A DNA stretch of 64,000 bases. It comes from Plantibacter sp. VKM Ac-2880. Lineage in GTDB: Bacteria; Actinomycetota; Actinomycetes; Actinomycetales; Microbacteriaceae. The translations under genes were made by a program, and so were the position numbers. Shown here piece after piece: positions 35,297 through 44,189 of this stretch; position 1 is the first letter of the stretch, and each line of letters opens with the position of its first letter. The notes under the pieces are model-generated. The model made no database searches and had not been told where the DNA came from. It saw only the letters and a program-made list of their open reading frames with translations. The stretch covers positions 850,189 through 914,188 of the forward strand of contig NZ_JADKSJ010000001.1 of the NCBI RefSeq assembly GCF_015351235.1, written 5' to 3'.

Positions 35297-37393
35297 CTAT
35301 TCCCCGGCCTGCTCGATTCGGGCGGCGTTCACGATCTCGGCGATCCGGTGCGGGGCCGACTCGTCCTGGAGCGACGTGGTGTCGCCGAGCGGGCGGCGGT
35401 CGACGATGTCGCCGAGGAGGCGGCGCATGATCTTGCCCGACCTCGTCTTCGGGAGGTCGGGGACGACGAAGACGTCGCGCGGTTTCGCGATCGGCCCGAT
35501 CTCGTTCGCCACATGCGCGCGGAGCGCCGCCTCCAGGCTCGCGGAACGCCCCAGCCAGTACGCCTCCTCGTCGGCCTCGGGCCCGTGCGAACGTGAGGAC
35601 GGGATGACGAAGGCCGCGATCGCACTGCCGGTGATCGGGTCGTGCACCCCGACCACGCCGGCCTCGCCGACGTGCGGGTGCGAGACGAGGGCCGACTCGA
35701 TCTCGATGGTCGACAGCCGGTGGCCCGATACGTTGATGACGTCGTCGACCCGGCCGAGCACCCAGATGTCGCCGTCGGCGTCCCACTTCGCGCCGTCACC
35801 GGAGAAGAAGTAGCCCTGCTTCCAGTACGTCGCCCAGTAGGAGTCGCGGTACCGCTCCGGGTTGCCCCAGACGGTGCGCGCGATCGAGGGTCCGAACCGG
35901 CTCACGACGAGGTACCCGCCGGAACCGTAGGGCACCGTCTCACCTGCTTCGTCGACGACGAGCGCTTCCAGGCCCGGCAGGGCGCGACTTCCTGAGCCCG
36001 GCTTGATGATGGTCGCGCCGGGTAGCGGCGCGATGACGGCCGACCCCGTCTCCGACTGCCACCAGGTGTCGATGACGGGGGCCTCACCGCGCCCGATGCG
36101 CTCGCGGAACCACATCCAGGCCTCGGGGTTGATCGCCTCGCCGACGGTGCCGAGGAGCCGGATGCTCGAGAGGTCGTGCTCCGGGGGCGGGCCCTCCGGG
36201 AACCAGGTCATGAGGGTCCGAATGAGCGTCGGGGCCGTGTAGTACGTCGTCACCCCGTACCGCTCGATGATCTCGAAGTGCCTCGCCTGATGCGGGGTGT
36301 TCGGTGTGCCCTCATAGATGACCTGGGTGAGGCCGTTGGAGAGGGGCCCGTAGATCTCGTAGGTGTGCGCCGTGACCCAGGCGAGGTCGGCCGTGCACCA
36401 GTGGACGTCGTCTTCCTTGGCGTCGAAGACCGCCCAGTGGGTCCAGGAAGCCTGGGTGAGGTACCCGCCTGAGGTGTGGACGAGGCCCTTCGGCTTCCCC
36501 GTCGTGCCGCTCGTGTAGATGATGAACAGCGGGGTCTCGGCGTCGAAGGCCTGGGCCTCATGGGTGTCGGCGGCGACGCCGACCGTGTCATGCCACCAGA
36601 CGTCGCGCCCGGGCGTCCATGGCACGTTCGGGGTCTCCTCGCCCGTCCGCGCCACCACGACGACGTGCTCCACCGACGGGACGCCGTCGACGGCCGCGTC
36701 GGCGTTCTGCTTCACCGGCACCGCAGCACCGCGACGGTACTGGCCGTCGGTGGTGATGAGGAGCTTCGCCTCCGTGTCCTCGACGCGGAACCGCAGCGCC
36801 TCCGCCGAGAACCCGCCGAAGACGAGCGAGTGGATGGCACCGATACGGGCGACCGCGAGCGTCGCGATGACCGTCTCCGGGATCACGGGGAGGTAGATGA
36901 CGACGCGGTCGCCCTGCCCGATGCCGAGTTCCGTGAGGGCGTTCGCCGCCTTCGCGACCTCGCGCTGCAACTCGGCGTAGGTGATCGAGCGGCGGTCGCC
37001 CGGTTCGCCCTCGAAGTGCAGCGCGACCTTGTCGCCCCGCCCGGCGTCGACGTGTCGGTCGACGCAGTTGACCGCGACGTTGAGCGTGCCCCCGGCGAAC
37101 CAGGTCGCGGCGGGGACGGTGAGTTCCGGCGAGGGGTCGTCGGGATCGGAGCCGTCGACCGGGCGCGCAGGCTCCCAGGTGTGCGCCGTCTCCCAGGGGG
37201 TGACCCAGTCGAGTCGGCGTGCCTGTTCCTCCCAGAACGCGACGGGGTCGGCCGCGGCACGCGCCCACTCGCCCGGGCCGACGTTCGCCTCACGCGCGAT
37301 GTCGGCGGGCGGCGCGTAACTGCGGGTCTCGGCGAGCAGGTTCGCGATGGTCGCGGAGGCCGCGGCGGACGTCGATCCATCAGTGGGAGGCAT
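35297..37393 (-). CDS. acsA: Acetyl-CoA synthetase (AMP-forming)
   Basis: A 698-residue adenylate-forming enzyme. Core motifs: YTSGTTGKPKGLVHTSGGYL (P-loop A3), TVGEAINPEAW (A4), TWWQSETGS (A5), YFFSGDGAKWDADGDIWVLGRVDDVINVSGHR as consecutive A7-A8, and KTRSGKIMRR at the C-terminus with the catalytic Lys that is acetylated in this family. The N-terminus (about 35-110) is the Acs-type cap, which argues for acetate over longer acids. It makes acetyl-CoA from acetate, ATP and CoA. On the minus strand TAGCGT lies 6 nt before the ATG, a leaderless-type start. Confidence 0.95.
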   Translation of the reverse strand: MPPTDGSTSAAASATIANLLAETRSYAPPADIAREANVGPGEWARAAADPVAFWEEQARRLDWVTPWETAHTWEPARPVDGSDPDDPSPELTVPAATWFAGGTLNVAVNCVDRHVDAGRGDKVALHFEGEPGDRRSITYAELQREVAKAANALTELGIGQGDRVVIYLPVIPETVIATLAVARIGAIHSLVFGGFSAEALRFRVEDTEAKLLITTDGQYRRGAAVPVKQNADAAVDGVPSVEHVVVVARTGEETPNVPWTPGRDVWWHDTVGVAADTHEAQAFDAETPLFIIYTSGTTGKPKGLVHTSGGYLTQASWTHWAVFDAKEDDVHWCTADLAWVTAHTYEIYGPLSNGLTQVIYEGTPNTPHQARHFEIIERYGVTTYYTAPTLIRTLMTWFPEGPPPEHDLSSIRLLGTVGEAINPEAWMWFRERIGRGEAPVIDTWWQSETGSAVIAPLPGATIIKPGSGSRALPGLEALVVDEAGETVPYGSGGYLVVSRFGPSIARTVWGNPERYRDSYWATYWKQGYFFSGDGAKWDADGDIWVLGRVDDVINVSGHRLSTIEIESALVSHPHVGEAGVVGVHDPITGSAIAAFVIPSSRSHGPEADEEAYWLGRSASLEAALRAHVANEIGPIAKPRDVFVVPDLPKTRSGKIMRRLLGDIVDRRPLGDTTSLQDESAPHRIAEIVNAARIEQAGE

Positions 37394-37567
37394 GTTCCAA
37401 CGCTACGGGGGCCGCACCGACCGTTGCCATCCGGCGGTCATCCGGCGTCATGCTCGGCCACCCCCGGGGCGCTGTGGAGGAGGGTCGGGAGTAGCCTCGG
37501 AACGCCGCCTTCCAGGGCGGCGACCGTCGACGAGCGGCGCTCCGCCGCGTCACGAGAAGGGAACGAC

Positions 37568-38524
37568 ATGGCCACCGTCATCCAGTATCGGGAGCTCGGA
37601 TCCGCAGACGTCCTCGAGACCGTCGAGGTTCCGACCCCGCACGCCGGTCCGGGCGAACTCGTCATCGAGGTCCGCGCCGCCGGGGTGAACCCCGTCGATT
37701 GGAAGCTCCGCAGCGGCATCCGCGGCGGCGAGCTGACCGGGACGCGCCGAGTCGGGAGCGACGGTTCCGGCGTGGTCGCCGAGGTCGGCGAAGGGGTCGA
37801 GGGATGGTCGGTGGGCGACGAGGTCGTCATCACGAACGCCTCAGGGACCTACGCGACGCACGTCGTGGTGACGCCGCAGCAGATCATCGCCAAGCCGGCG
37901 GGCGTCTGCTTCGAGGAGGCGGCGGCGATCGGCATCCCGGTGAGCACGGCGTATCAGGCCCTGCGCTCGCTCGGGGTGACCGAGGGGACGACCCTCCTCA
38001 TCCACGGCGGCTCAGGCGCAGTCGGGCACGCGGCCGTGCAGTTCGCCGTGGCATTGGGCGCGACGGTCGTGGCGACGGCCAGCGAGCGGAACCACGGGCG
38101 TCTGCGCGAACTCGGAGCCGTCCCGGTCGCCTACGGACCGGGCCTGGTCGAGCGCGTCCGCGAGGTCGCGCCGCAGGGCATCGACCGCGTGCTGGACGCC
38201 GTCGGGACCGACGAAGCGCTCGACACCTCCTTCGAGCTCGTCGACGACCGCCGGAACATCGGGACGATCGTGGTCGGTGCGAAGGCGGCAGAGCTCGGGA
38301 TCCAGGCGTGGTCCGGCGGCAATCCGCTGCCGCTCACCGAGCAGGAGCAGGCGTGGCGTGCCGAGGCGATCCCGGCCGTCGCCGAGCTCGCCACGGCCGG
38401 ATCGGACGGTCACCGACGGTTCAGCTTCGAGCTCGGCACGATCCGGCCGCTGGCCGAGGCCGCCGAGGCGCACCGCGAGAGCGAGACGGGGCACCCGAGC
38501 GGGAAGCTGATCCTCGTCCCCTGA
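37568..38524 (+). CDS. Zinc-independent MDR oxidoreductase (quinone reductase-like)
   Basis: A 318-residue medium-chain dehydrogenase/reductase. The N-terminal GroES-like domain has the AGVNPVDWKLRSGI signature of quinone-oxidoreductase-like members, and the Rossmann part has LLIHGGSGAVGHAAVQFAVALGATVVATAS, given here in two parts: the GxGxxG-like loop GGSGAVG and the strand after it. The zinc-binding Cys and His residues are not evident. NADPH use is probable. The start at 37568 follows GAAGGGA; TAGCCT at 37492-37497 could serve as the -10 element. Confidence 0.88.
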   Translation: MATVIQYRELGSADVLETVEVPTPHAGPGELVIEVRAAGVNPVDWKLRSGIRGGELTGTRRVGSDGSGVVAEVGEGVEGWSVGDEVVITNASGTYATHVVVTPQQIIAKPAGVCFEEAAAIGIPVSTAYQALRSLGVTEGTTLLIHGGSGAVGHAAVQFAVALGATVVATASERNHGRLRELGAVPVAYGPGLVERVREVAPQGIDRVLDAVGTDEALDTSFELVDDRRNIGTIVVGAKAAELGIQAWSGGNPLPLTEQEQAWRAEAIPAVAELATAGSDGHRRFSFELGTIRPLAEAAEAHRESETGHPSGKLILVP

Positions 38525-38539
38525 CGACGAGCTGACCGC

Positions 38540-38578
38540 GGCCCCTCGACATGCCAGGGGACCGAGGTCGGCGACCTC
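38540..38578. terminator. Hairpins between convergent genes
   Basis: GCCCCT (38541-38546) can pair with AGGGGA near 38556-38561, and GAGGTC-GGC-GACCTC at 38564-38578 forms a tight stem. They sit between the stops at 38524 and 38579. Confidence 0.45.
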
Positions 38579-38923
38579 CTACTCGGGGCCCTCGCCGTTG
38601 TCGTCGCCGACCGGCGCGTGGTCCGCGAGGTCGTCGGCGTCGTCGAGGTCCTCCAGCGAGGCCTCGGTGTCGTCGGCTCCGTCGAGTCCGGCGTCGCCGA
38701 CCACGTCGTCCCCGCCGACGCCGTCGCCGGCGTTGCTCAGGCCGCCGTCACCGGGGGCCGCGTCGTCGCCCGAGCGGTCGAACGCGTCGCCGTCTGGGAC
38801 GACGCCGCCGACGGAACTGTCGGTCGCGTCCTCGCCGGGCACGTGTGCCTGAGCGCCGGGTCCACCGTGCGCGAGCGCGTCGCGCTGCGCATCTGCTGCT
38901 GCTGCATCCATGGGATCGGTCAT
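38579..38923 (-). CDS. Acidic, low-complexity small protein, 114 aa
   Basis: Extremely rich in Asp, Gly and Ala (for example LEDLDDADDLADHAPVGDD near the C-terminus) and without hydrophobic core, so it is probably disordered. It has no signal peptide and no Cys. It starts MTDPMDAAAA; a similar acidic protein starting MTDTTHG is encoded 62 bp upstream on the same strand. Function unknown. Codon-position bias supports coding, but the composition makes this call less sure than its neighbours. Confidence 0.6.
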   Translation of the reverse strand: MTDPMDAAAADAQRDALAHGGPGAQAHVPGEDATDSSVGGVVPDGDAFDRSGDDAAPGDGGLSNAGDGVGGDDVVGDAGLDGADDTEASLEDLDDADDLADHAPVGDDNGEGPE

Positions 38924-38984
38924 GTGGGCAGCCTAGGCATCCCCTGCTCCCACCGCTCGGGCTTGGCCGACGGCGCTCGGACGC

Positions 38985-39362
38985 CTATCCTCTGCGCTGC
39001 TCGCCGAGCTCCGGCGCCGTGCCGTCGTCCTGCAGTTCGGAATCGTCGTCGGCGTCGTCGATGTCGTCCGCGAGCTCGTCGTCGCCGGGGCCGACGCGGG
39101 TGTCGTCGAAGGGGTCGAAGGCGTGGTCGTCCGTCGGACGGTCGATCGGGACCTCGTCGCCCGTGTCGTCCAGATCGGATCCGTCGTGTCCGTCGGGGGT
39201 GGCGTCCTGCGCGTCGGTGACGAGCGGGCCGTCGGTGCCGTCGGGGACGGTCGCGCCGCCGTCGTCGATCGGTTCGCCGAGGAGGGGAGCGCCCGTGCCC
39301 TGGCTGATCGGCTCCTCGCGGGCGCTGGTGGGGTCGTCTGGTCCATGCGTCGTGTCGGTCAT
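38985..39362 (-). CDS. Acidic, low-complexity small protein, 125 aa
   Basis: Start at MTDTTHGPDD (39362). The sequence is dominated by Asp, Glu, Gly and Thr with runs such as DELADDIDDADDDSELQ and TGDEVPIDRPTDDHAFDP, and is predicted to be disordered. It resembles the product of the next gene downstream in composition and N-terminus (MTD...), so the two may have arisen by duplication. It is divergent from the lipase-maturation-factor-like gene. Function unknown. Confidence 0.6.
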   Translation of the reverse strand: MTDTTHGPDDPTSAREEPISQGTGAPLLGEPIDDGGATVPDGTDGPLVTDAQDATPDGHDGSDLDDTGDEVPIDRPTDDHAFDPFDDTRVGPGDDELADDIDDADDDSELQDDGTAPELGEQRRG

Positions 39363-39487
39363 GCCCGCCAGCGTAGGTCGGTGCATCGGGCGCCGTGCAG
39401 GGCTGGTGTGCTCCGGCCGACCGATCTATCCTGTCCGCGCGGGAGCGTGAGACCTCCCGAGGGACCGAGGAGCGAGGGGAGACGCCG

Positions 39488-40936
39488 ATGACCTGGAGCT
39501 GGTTCGACGCCGGTGACTCGTTCATCGCCCGCGAGGTCCTGCAGCGAGGGGTCGCCGCCATCTTCCTCGTCGCATTCGTGTCGACGGCGAACCAGTTCCC
39601 AGCGTTGCTCGGCGAACGCGGGCTGCTGCCGATCCCGTCCTTCCTCCGCCGCATCCGGTTCCGCCAGTCGCCGAGTCTCTTCCACTGGCATTACTCCGAC
39701 CGGCTGCTGCTGGTGGTCGCCTGGGGCGGGGCACTCGTCGCCGCGACCCTCGTCGTCGGCCTGCCGCAGCTCGGACCGCCCTGGCTGCCCATGCTGGCGT
39801 TCCTGCTCCTCTGGGCGGGGTACCTCTCGATCGTGAACGTCGGACAGACGTTCACCTCGTTCGGCTGGGAGACGCTCCTGCTCGAGGCCGGGTTCATCGT
39901 CGCCTTCCTCGGCTCCGGTGCGGTGGCGCCGCCGGTCCCGGTGCTGCTCTTCCTCTGCTGGCTCGTCTTCCGGCTGGAGTTCGGTGCTGGGATGATCAAG
40001 ATCCGCGGCGGGCGGGAGTGGCGCGACCTGACGGCGATGGAGTTCCACCACGAGACGCAGCCGATGCCCGGCCCGTTCAGTTGGCACGCGCACCGGCTGC
40101 CCCGCTGGGCGCACCGCGTGGAGGTCGTCGGCAACCACGTCGTGCAGCTCGGGGTGCCGTGGTTCCTGTTCGCGCCGCAACCGGTCGCCTCGGTGGCGGC
40201 AGGTCTCGTCATCCTCAGCCAGCTCTGGCTCATCGTCACCGGCAACTTCGCCTGGCTGAACTGGATCACCGTCGTCCTCGCGTTCGCCGCGGTCGACGAC
40301 CGGAGCTTCCGTGCGGTCCTGCCCTGGCTGCCGCCACCCGATGGGGCGGCGACGCCGGAGCCCGGATCGTCGCCGCTCTGGTGGGTGCTCCTCGTCACCG
40401 CCGTGACCGCCGGGCTCCTCCTCCTCAGCATCCGTCCGTTGGTCAACCTCTTCTCGCGCCGACAGCTGATGAACGCGAGCTTCAACCGCTACCACCTCGT
40501 CAACGCCTACGGCGCGTTCGGCACGGTGACGAAGGTCCGCCGAGAGCTGATCGTGGAGGGCACCGACGCCGCCGACCCGGACGAGGAGACCGGGTGGCGC
40601 GAGTACGGGTTCCGCGGCAAACCGGGCGACCCCCTGCGTCGCCCGCCGCAGTTCGCGCCGTACCATCTCCGACTCGACTGGCTGCTGTGGTTCCTGGCGC
40701 TCGGCGTCCGCGACACCGCCTGGTTCGAGCGGTACCTCGAACGCCTCCTGCAGGGTGACCGGGCGGCCCTCGCGTTGCTCCGTGACGACCCGTTCCCCGA
40801 CGGGCCGCCCAGGTGGATCCGGGTGACGGTCTGGCGGTACCGGTTCACGACGCGACGGGAACGCCGCGAGACCGGGGCGTGGTGGGTGCGGACGCGCCTC
40901 GGGGTGCTGGTGGAGCCGATGACCCTCGGGGAGTGA
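39488..40936 (+). CDS. Lipase maturation factor family membrane protein
   Basis: A 482-residue protein related to vertebrate LMF1, as in many actinobacteria. The start at 39488 (MTWSWFDAGDSF) follows GAGGGGAGA. About eight membrane spans lie between residues 20 and 325. Conserved LMF motifs are FTSFGWETLLLEAGF (about 120-134), RLEFGAGMIKIRGGREWRDLTAMEFHHETQP (about 160-190, read as consecutive blocks) and the C-terminal NAYGAFGTVTKVRRELIVEG with YHLRLDWLLWF. The bacterial role is unknown; in animals LMF1 helps lipases fold in the ER. Confidence 0.87.
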   Translation: MTWSWFDAGDSFIAREVLQRGVAAIFLVAFVSTANQFPALLGERGLLPIPSFLRRIRFRQSPSLFHWHYSDRLLLVVAWGGALVAATLVVGLPQLGPPWLPMLAFLLLWAGYLSIVNVGQTFTSFGWETLLLEAGFIVAFLGSGAVAPPVPVLLFLCWLVFRLEFGAGMIKIRGGREWRDLTAMEFHHETQPMPGPFSWHAHRLPRWAHRVEVVGNHVVQLGVPWFLFAPQPVASVAAGLVILSQLWLIVTGNFAWLNWITVVLAFAAVDDRSFRAVLPWLPPPDGAATPEPGSSPLWWVLLVTAVTAGLLLLSIRPLVNLFSRRQLMNASFNRYHLVNAYGAFGTVTKVRRELIVEGTDAADPDEETGWREYGFRGKPGDPLRRPPQFAPYHLRLDWLLWFLALGVRDTAWFERYLERLLQGDRAALALLRDDPFPDGPPRWIRVTVWRYRFTTRRERRETGAWWVRTRLGVLVEPMTLGE

Positions 40937-40951
40937 GCGCGCCGTTCGGCG

Positions 40952-42397
40952 TCAGCGGCCGCTGTGCTCCGCGATGATCGCCTTGATGCGGTCGACGTCG
41001 GCCGGCACGATCTCGAACCGCTGCTCCAGGCCCTCGATGCCCTCGAACGCCGCCGGGCGTTCCGGCTCCTCGCCGAGCGCCTCGCGGACGATCTCGGCGA
41101 ACTTCGCGGGCAGCGCGGTCTCGAGGACGAGCATCGGGACACCCTCCCGCAGGTGACGTCGGGCGACCGTGACGCCGTCCGCGGTGTGCGGATCGATCGT
41201 GACGCCGTAGCGCTCGTGCACGTCGCGGATCGTCGCGACCCGGTCGGCGTGCGTGCTGCGGCCGGAGACGAACCCGAACTCGCTGATGCGCTCGAACTCG
41301 GGCGTGCCGGAGAGGTCGAACCCGCCCTCCTCGTCGAGCGCACGGAACAACTCGCCGAGTCGCGAGGCGTCCTGTCCGACGAGGTCGTAGAGGAAGCGCT
41401 CGAAGTTCGACGCCTTCGAGATGTCCATGCTCGGGCTCGAGGTGTGGTGCGTCTCGGCCGCGGACCGCGGGCGGTACACGCCGGTGCGGAAGAACTCGTC
41501 GAGCACGTCGTTCTCGTTGGTGGCGACGACGAGCTGGTCGATCGGCAGCCCCATCGAGCGCGCGATGTGGCCCGCGCAGACGTTCCCGAAGTTGCCGGAC
41601 GGCACCGAGAACGACACCTTCTGGCCAGGACCGTCGGTGGCGAGCAGCCAGCCGTGCACGTAGTACACGACCTGGGCGACGACGCGGGCCCAGTTGATCG
41701 AGTTGACGGTGCCGACGGCGTGGAGCGCCTTGAACGGGGCGTCCTTCGAGACGGCCTTCACGATGTCCTGGCAGTCGTCGAAGTTGCCCTCGACGGCGAG
41801 GTTCACGATGTTGTCGTCCTGGAGGCTGAACATCTGCGCGCGCTGGAAGCTGCTCATGCGGCCGTGCGGGCTCAGCATGATGACCCGGATGCCCGTCTTG
41901 CCGCGCATGGCGTGCTCGGCTGCGCTGCCCGTGTCGCCGGAGGTCGCGCCGAGGATGTTCAGCTCGTCGCCGCTCTTCGCGAGCGTGTACTCGAAGAGGT
42001 TGCCGAGGAGCTGCATCGCCATGTCCTTGAAGGCGAGCGTCGGGCCGTTGGACAGACCGAGGAGCCGGAGTTCGGTGCCGCCCTCTTCACCGAGGGTGCG
42101 CAGCGGGGTGATCAGCGAAGCGTCGTCGCCCTGACGACCGTTCGAGTAGACCTCGGCGGTGTAGGTGCGGCGCGTGATGTCCTGGAGGTCGGCGGCCGGG
42201 ATGTCGTCCGCGAACTTCGACAGCACCGCGAAGGCGAGGTCGGCGTAGGAGAGCTCGCGCCACGACTCGAGCTCCTCGGCCGTCAGCTGCGGGTACTCCG
42301 CCGGCAGGTAGAGCCCGCCGTCGGGTGCGAGCCCGCCGAGGAGGATGTCCGAGAAGTGCTGGGGCAGGTCGTGTCCCCGCGTCGACTGATAGTGCAT
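40952..42397 (-). CDS. thrC: Threonine synthase
   Basis: A PLP enzyme of 481 residues that converts O-phosphohomoserine to threonine. It begins MHYQSTRGHDLPQHFSD, the usual N-terminus of the longer ThrC class, with the catalytic Lys in NGPTLAFKDMAMQLLGN (about 107-123) and the phosphate/PLP loop LGATSGDTGSAAEHAM. FSVPSGNFGNVCAGHIARSMG is also conserved (about 262-282). An in-frame ATG five codons upstream (42412) is possible. The threonine aldolase gene lies 86 bp upstream on the same strand. Confidence 0.94.
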   Translation of the reverse strand: MHYQSTRGHDLPQHFSDILLGGLAPDGGLYLPAEYPQLTAEELESWRELSYADLAFAVLSKFADDIPAADLQDITRRTYTAEVYSNGRQGDDASLITPLRTLGEEGGTELRLLGLSNGPTLAFKDMAMQLLGNLFEYTLAKSGDELNILGATSGDTGSAAEHAMRGKTGIRVIMLSPHGRMSSFQRAQMFSLQDDNIVNLAVEGNFDDCQDIVKAVSKDAPFKALHAVGTVNSINWARVVAQVVYYVHGWLLATDGPGQKVSFSVPSGNFGNVCAGHIARSMGLPIDQLVVATNENDVLDEFFRTGVYRPRSAAETHHTSSPSMDISKASNFERFLYDLVGQDASRLGELFRALDEEGGFDLSGTPEFERISEFGFVSGRSTHADRVATIRDVHERYGVTIDPHTADGVTVARRHLREGVPMLVLETALPAKFAEIVREALGEEPERPAAFEGIEGLEQRFEIVPADVDRIKAIIAEHSGR

Positions 42398-42483
42398 GAC
42401 CGTCTCTCTCATCCGGATGGAAGCCCGACCACCAACCTTGCCACATCGGGGTTGGGTGCGCGTGGGCGGGTGTCACGCAGGAG

Positions 42484-43575
42484 CTAGGCGCGCGCGAGTT
42501 CGTCTCGGATCGCGGCGACGAACGCGTCGATGTCCGCTTCGGTGGTGTCGAACGAGCACATCCACCGCACCTCGCCCTTCGCGGCGTCCCAGTCGTAGAA
42601 CCGGAACCGTTCGCGCAGGCGGTCCGGCACCCCGGCCGGCAGGGTCGCGAAGACCGCGTTCGCCTGGGTCGGCTGGCTGAACCCGAGACCGGGTGCCTCG
42701 CCGGCTTCGATGAGGGCCTCGAGCGAGGAGCGCAGGCGAGCCGCCATCGCGTTCGCGTGGGAGGCCGAGCGCAGCCACAGGCCGTCGCCGCCGTCCGCCG
42801 CCGGTTCGAGCAGGGCGATGAGCTGCGCGGCTCCGAAGCGCATCTTCGACGCCAACTGCATGTTGAGCTTGCGCAGGTAGATCAAGCCCTCCGACGCCGA
42901 GGGCTCGAGGACGACGATGGCCTCGCCGAACATGAGTCCGTTCTTCGTGCCGCCGAACGACAGCACGTCGACGCCGGCATCGGTGGTGAACGCCCGCAGC
43001 GGCACCCCCAGGGCTGCCGCGGCGTTGGCGATGCGAGCGCCGTCGAGGTGCAGCTTCATGCCGTGCCCGTGGGCGTGGTCGGCGATGGCCCGGATCTCCT
43101 CCGGCGTGTACAGCGTGCCGAGCTCGCTCGTCTGGGTGATGGAGACGACGAGGGGCTGCGCGCGGTGCTCGTCGCCCCAGCCCCAGGCTTCGCGGTCGAT
43201 CAGCTCAGGCGTGAGCTTGCCGTCCGGAGCCTCGACCGTGAGGAGCTTGATGCCGCCGACCCGCTCGGGTGCGCCGCCCTCGTCGGAGTTGATGTGCGCG
43301 GTCGTCGCCGAGATGACGGCTCCCCAGCGCGGGAGCATGGACTGCAGACCGACGACGTTCGCACCCGTGCCGTTGAAGACGGGGAACACGGCGACGTCGC
43401 GACCGAAGTGGTCGGCGAACACCTCGTGGAGGCGACGGGTGTAGTCGTCCTCGCCGTACGCGATCTGGTGGCCACCGTTGGCCGCAGCGAGGGCCTCGAG
43501 GATCTCGGGGTGGACCCCGGAGTAGTTGTCGGAGGCGAAGCCGCGGATGGAGGAGTCATGCAAGGAGTCGGTCAC
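42484..43575 (-). CDS. ltaE: Low-specificity L-threonine aldolase
   Basis: A 363-residue fold-type I PLP enzyme that cleaves threonine to glycine and acetaldehyde. Motifs are RGFASDNYSGVHPEIL, the PLP-stacking region ITQTSELGTLYTPEEI, LHLDGARIANAA with the PLP-binding Asp, and VLSFGGTKNGLM with the Schiff-base Lys (near residue 200). The GTG at 43575 was chosen: on the minus strand GAGGAT precedes it by 6 nt, the leaderless pattern; a start six codons upstream is possible. Its location directly before thrC links threonine synthesis and breakdown. Confidence 0.92.
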   Translation of the reverse strand: MTDSLHDSSIRGFASDNYSGVHPEILEALAAANGGHQIAYGEDDYTRRLHEVFADHFGRDVAVFPVFNGTGANVVGLQSMLPRWGAVISATTAHINSDEGGAPERVGGIKLLTVEAPDGKLTPELIDREAWGWGDEHRAQPLVVSITQTSELGTLYTPEEIRAIADHAHGHGMKLHLDGARIANAAAALGVPLRAFTTDAGVDVLSFGGTKNGLMFGEAIVVLEPSASEGLIYLRKLNMQLASKMRFGAAQLIALLEPAADGGDGLWLRSASHANAMAARLRSSLEALIEAGEAPGLGFSQPTQANAVFATLPAGVPDRLRERFRFYDWDAAKGEVRWMCSFDTTEADIDAFVAAIRDELARA

Positions 43576-43657
43576 TGATCCATCCTCGCGCATGCCACAC
43601 GCAGGTTCCGTGCGTCGCGGGCAGACTTCCTGCGTGCTCGACCCGGTGTCGTCGGTC

Positions 43658-43743
43658 TCCCCAACTCAGGAGTGTTCCGGCGTGGCGGCCGGTGCGCGTG
43701 GCCGTCACGCCGCGACACGCCAGGACCTTCCTGAGTTAGGGGA
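43658..43743. terminator. Large nested hairpin, transcription terminator or structured repeat
   Basis: TCCCCAACTCAGGA (43658-43671) pairs with TCCTGAGTTAGGGGA (43729-43743), 14 bp with a single bulged A. The 57-nt interior has its own stem CGGCGTG/CACGCCG and GGCC/GGCC within it. It separates the minus-strand gene ending at 43755 from the threonine aldolase gene. The size and nested form recall REP/MITE-like units as much as a simple terminator. Confidence 0.6.
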
Positions 43744-43754
43744 CTGGAGACGGG

Positions 43755-44189
43755 TCAGTCGGCTGCGTGACGCGGACCGTCGGAGGAGGGGACGACTTCC
43801 TCGGGGACGGCGTCGATCGCGGCGTCGACGTCGGCGTGCGCACCCGGCTCGGGTTCGGCGTCCGGCGTCTCCTGGGCGAGCGCGTGCTCGTACGCGAGGG
43901 CGTGCACGGCGATCGAGGACGCGACGGCGGCCTCCTCGTCGTCGCCCACGGTCGGGATCGAGCTCGAGGCGGCGTTCGCGGCGGCCTGCTCGGGCGTCAA
44001 CCGCGCGTCCTGGTCCTCCTCGTCCTCATCCACGAGGTCGAGCACGATGGGCTCGTCGCCGTAGATGTCGCCGACCGGGTCGCCCGCGAGCGGGGCGGGC
44101 GCGGGGAGGCGCTGCTCCGCGTCGAGGAACTGCTTCGCCTCGAAGGCGCCGGGGTTGAAGACCTCGTCGATCCCGCCGAGCCCGCTCAT
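43755..44189 (-). CDS. Acidic soluble protein of unknown function linked to ABC-2 exporter
   Basis: A 144-residue Ala/Asp/Glu-rich protein starting MSGLGGIDEVFNPGAFEAKQ. Its ATG overlaps the stop of the permease gene (ATGA), so it is the third gene of a minus-strand operon of ATPase, permease and this protein. No signal peptide or membrane span; largely disordered after residue 55. No family recognised. Coupled translation suggests a function with the transporter (inference). Confidence 0.68.
   Translation of the reverse strand: MSGLGGIDEVFNPGAFEAKQFLDAEQRLPAPAPLAGDPVGDIYGDEPIVLDLVDEDEEDQDARLTPEQAAANAASSSIPTVGDDEEAAVASSIAVHALAYEHALAQETPDAEPEPGAHADVDAAIDAVPEEVVPSSDGPRHAAD

Noticed and set aside
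38599..39220. + strand open frames opposite the two acidic proteins
   Set aside because: The same bases read as Val/Arg/Ser-rich low complexity; no start signal. The minus-strand readings have MTD starts and a consistent acidic composition, though both remain moderately certain.
42917..43578. + strand frames opposite threonine aldolase
   Set aside because: All PLP-enzyme motifs are on the minus strand; the + frames are shadows.
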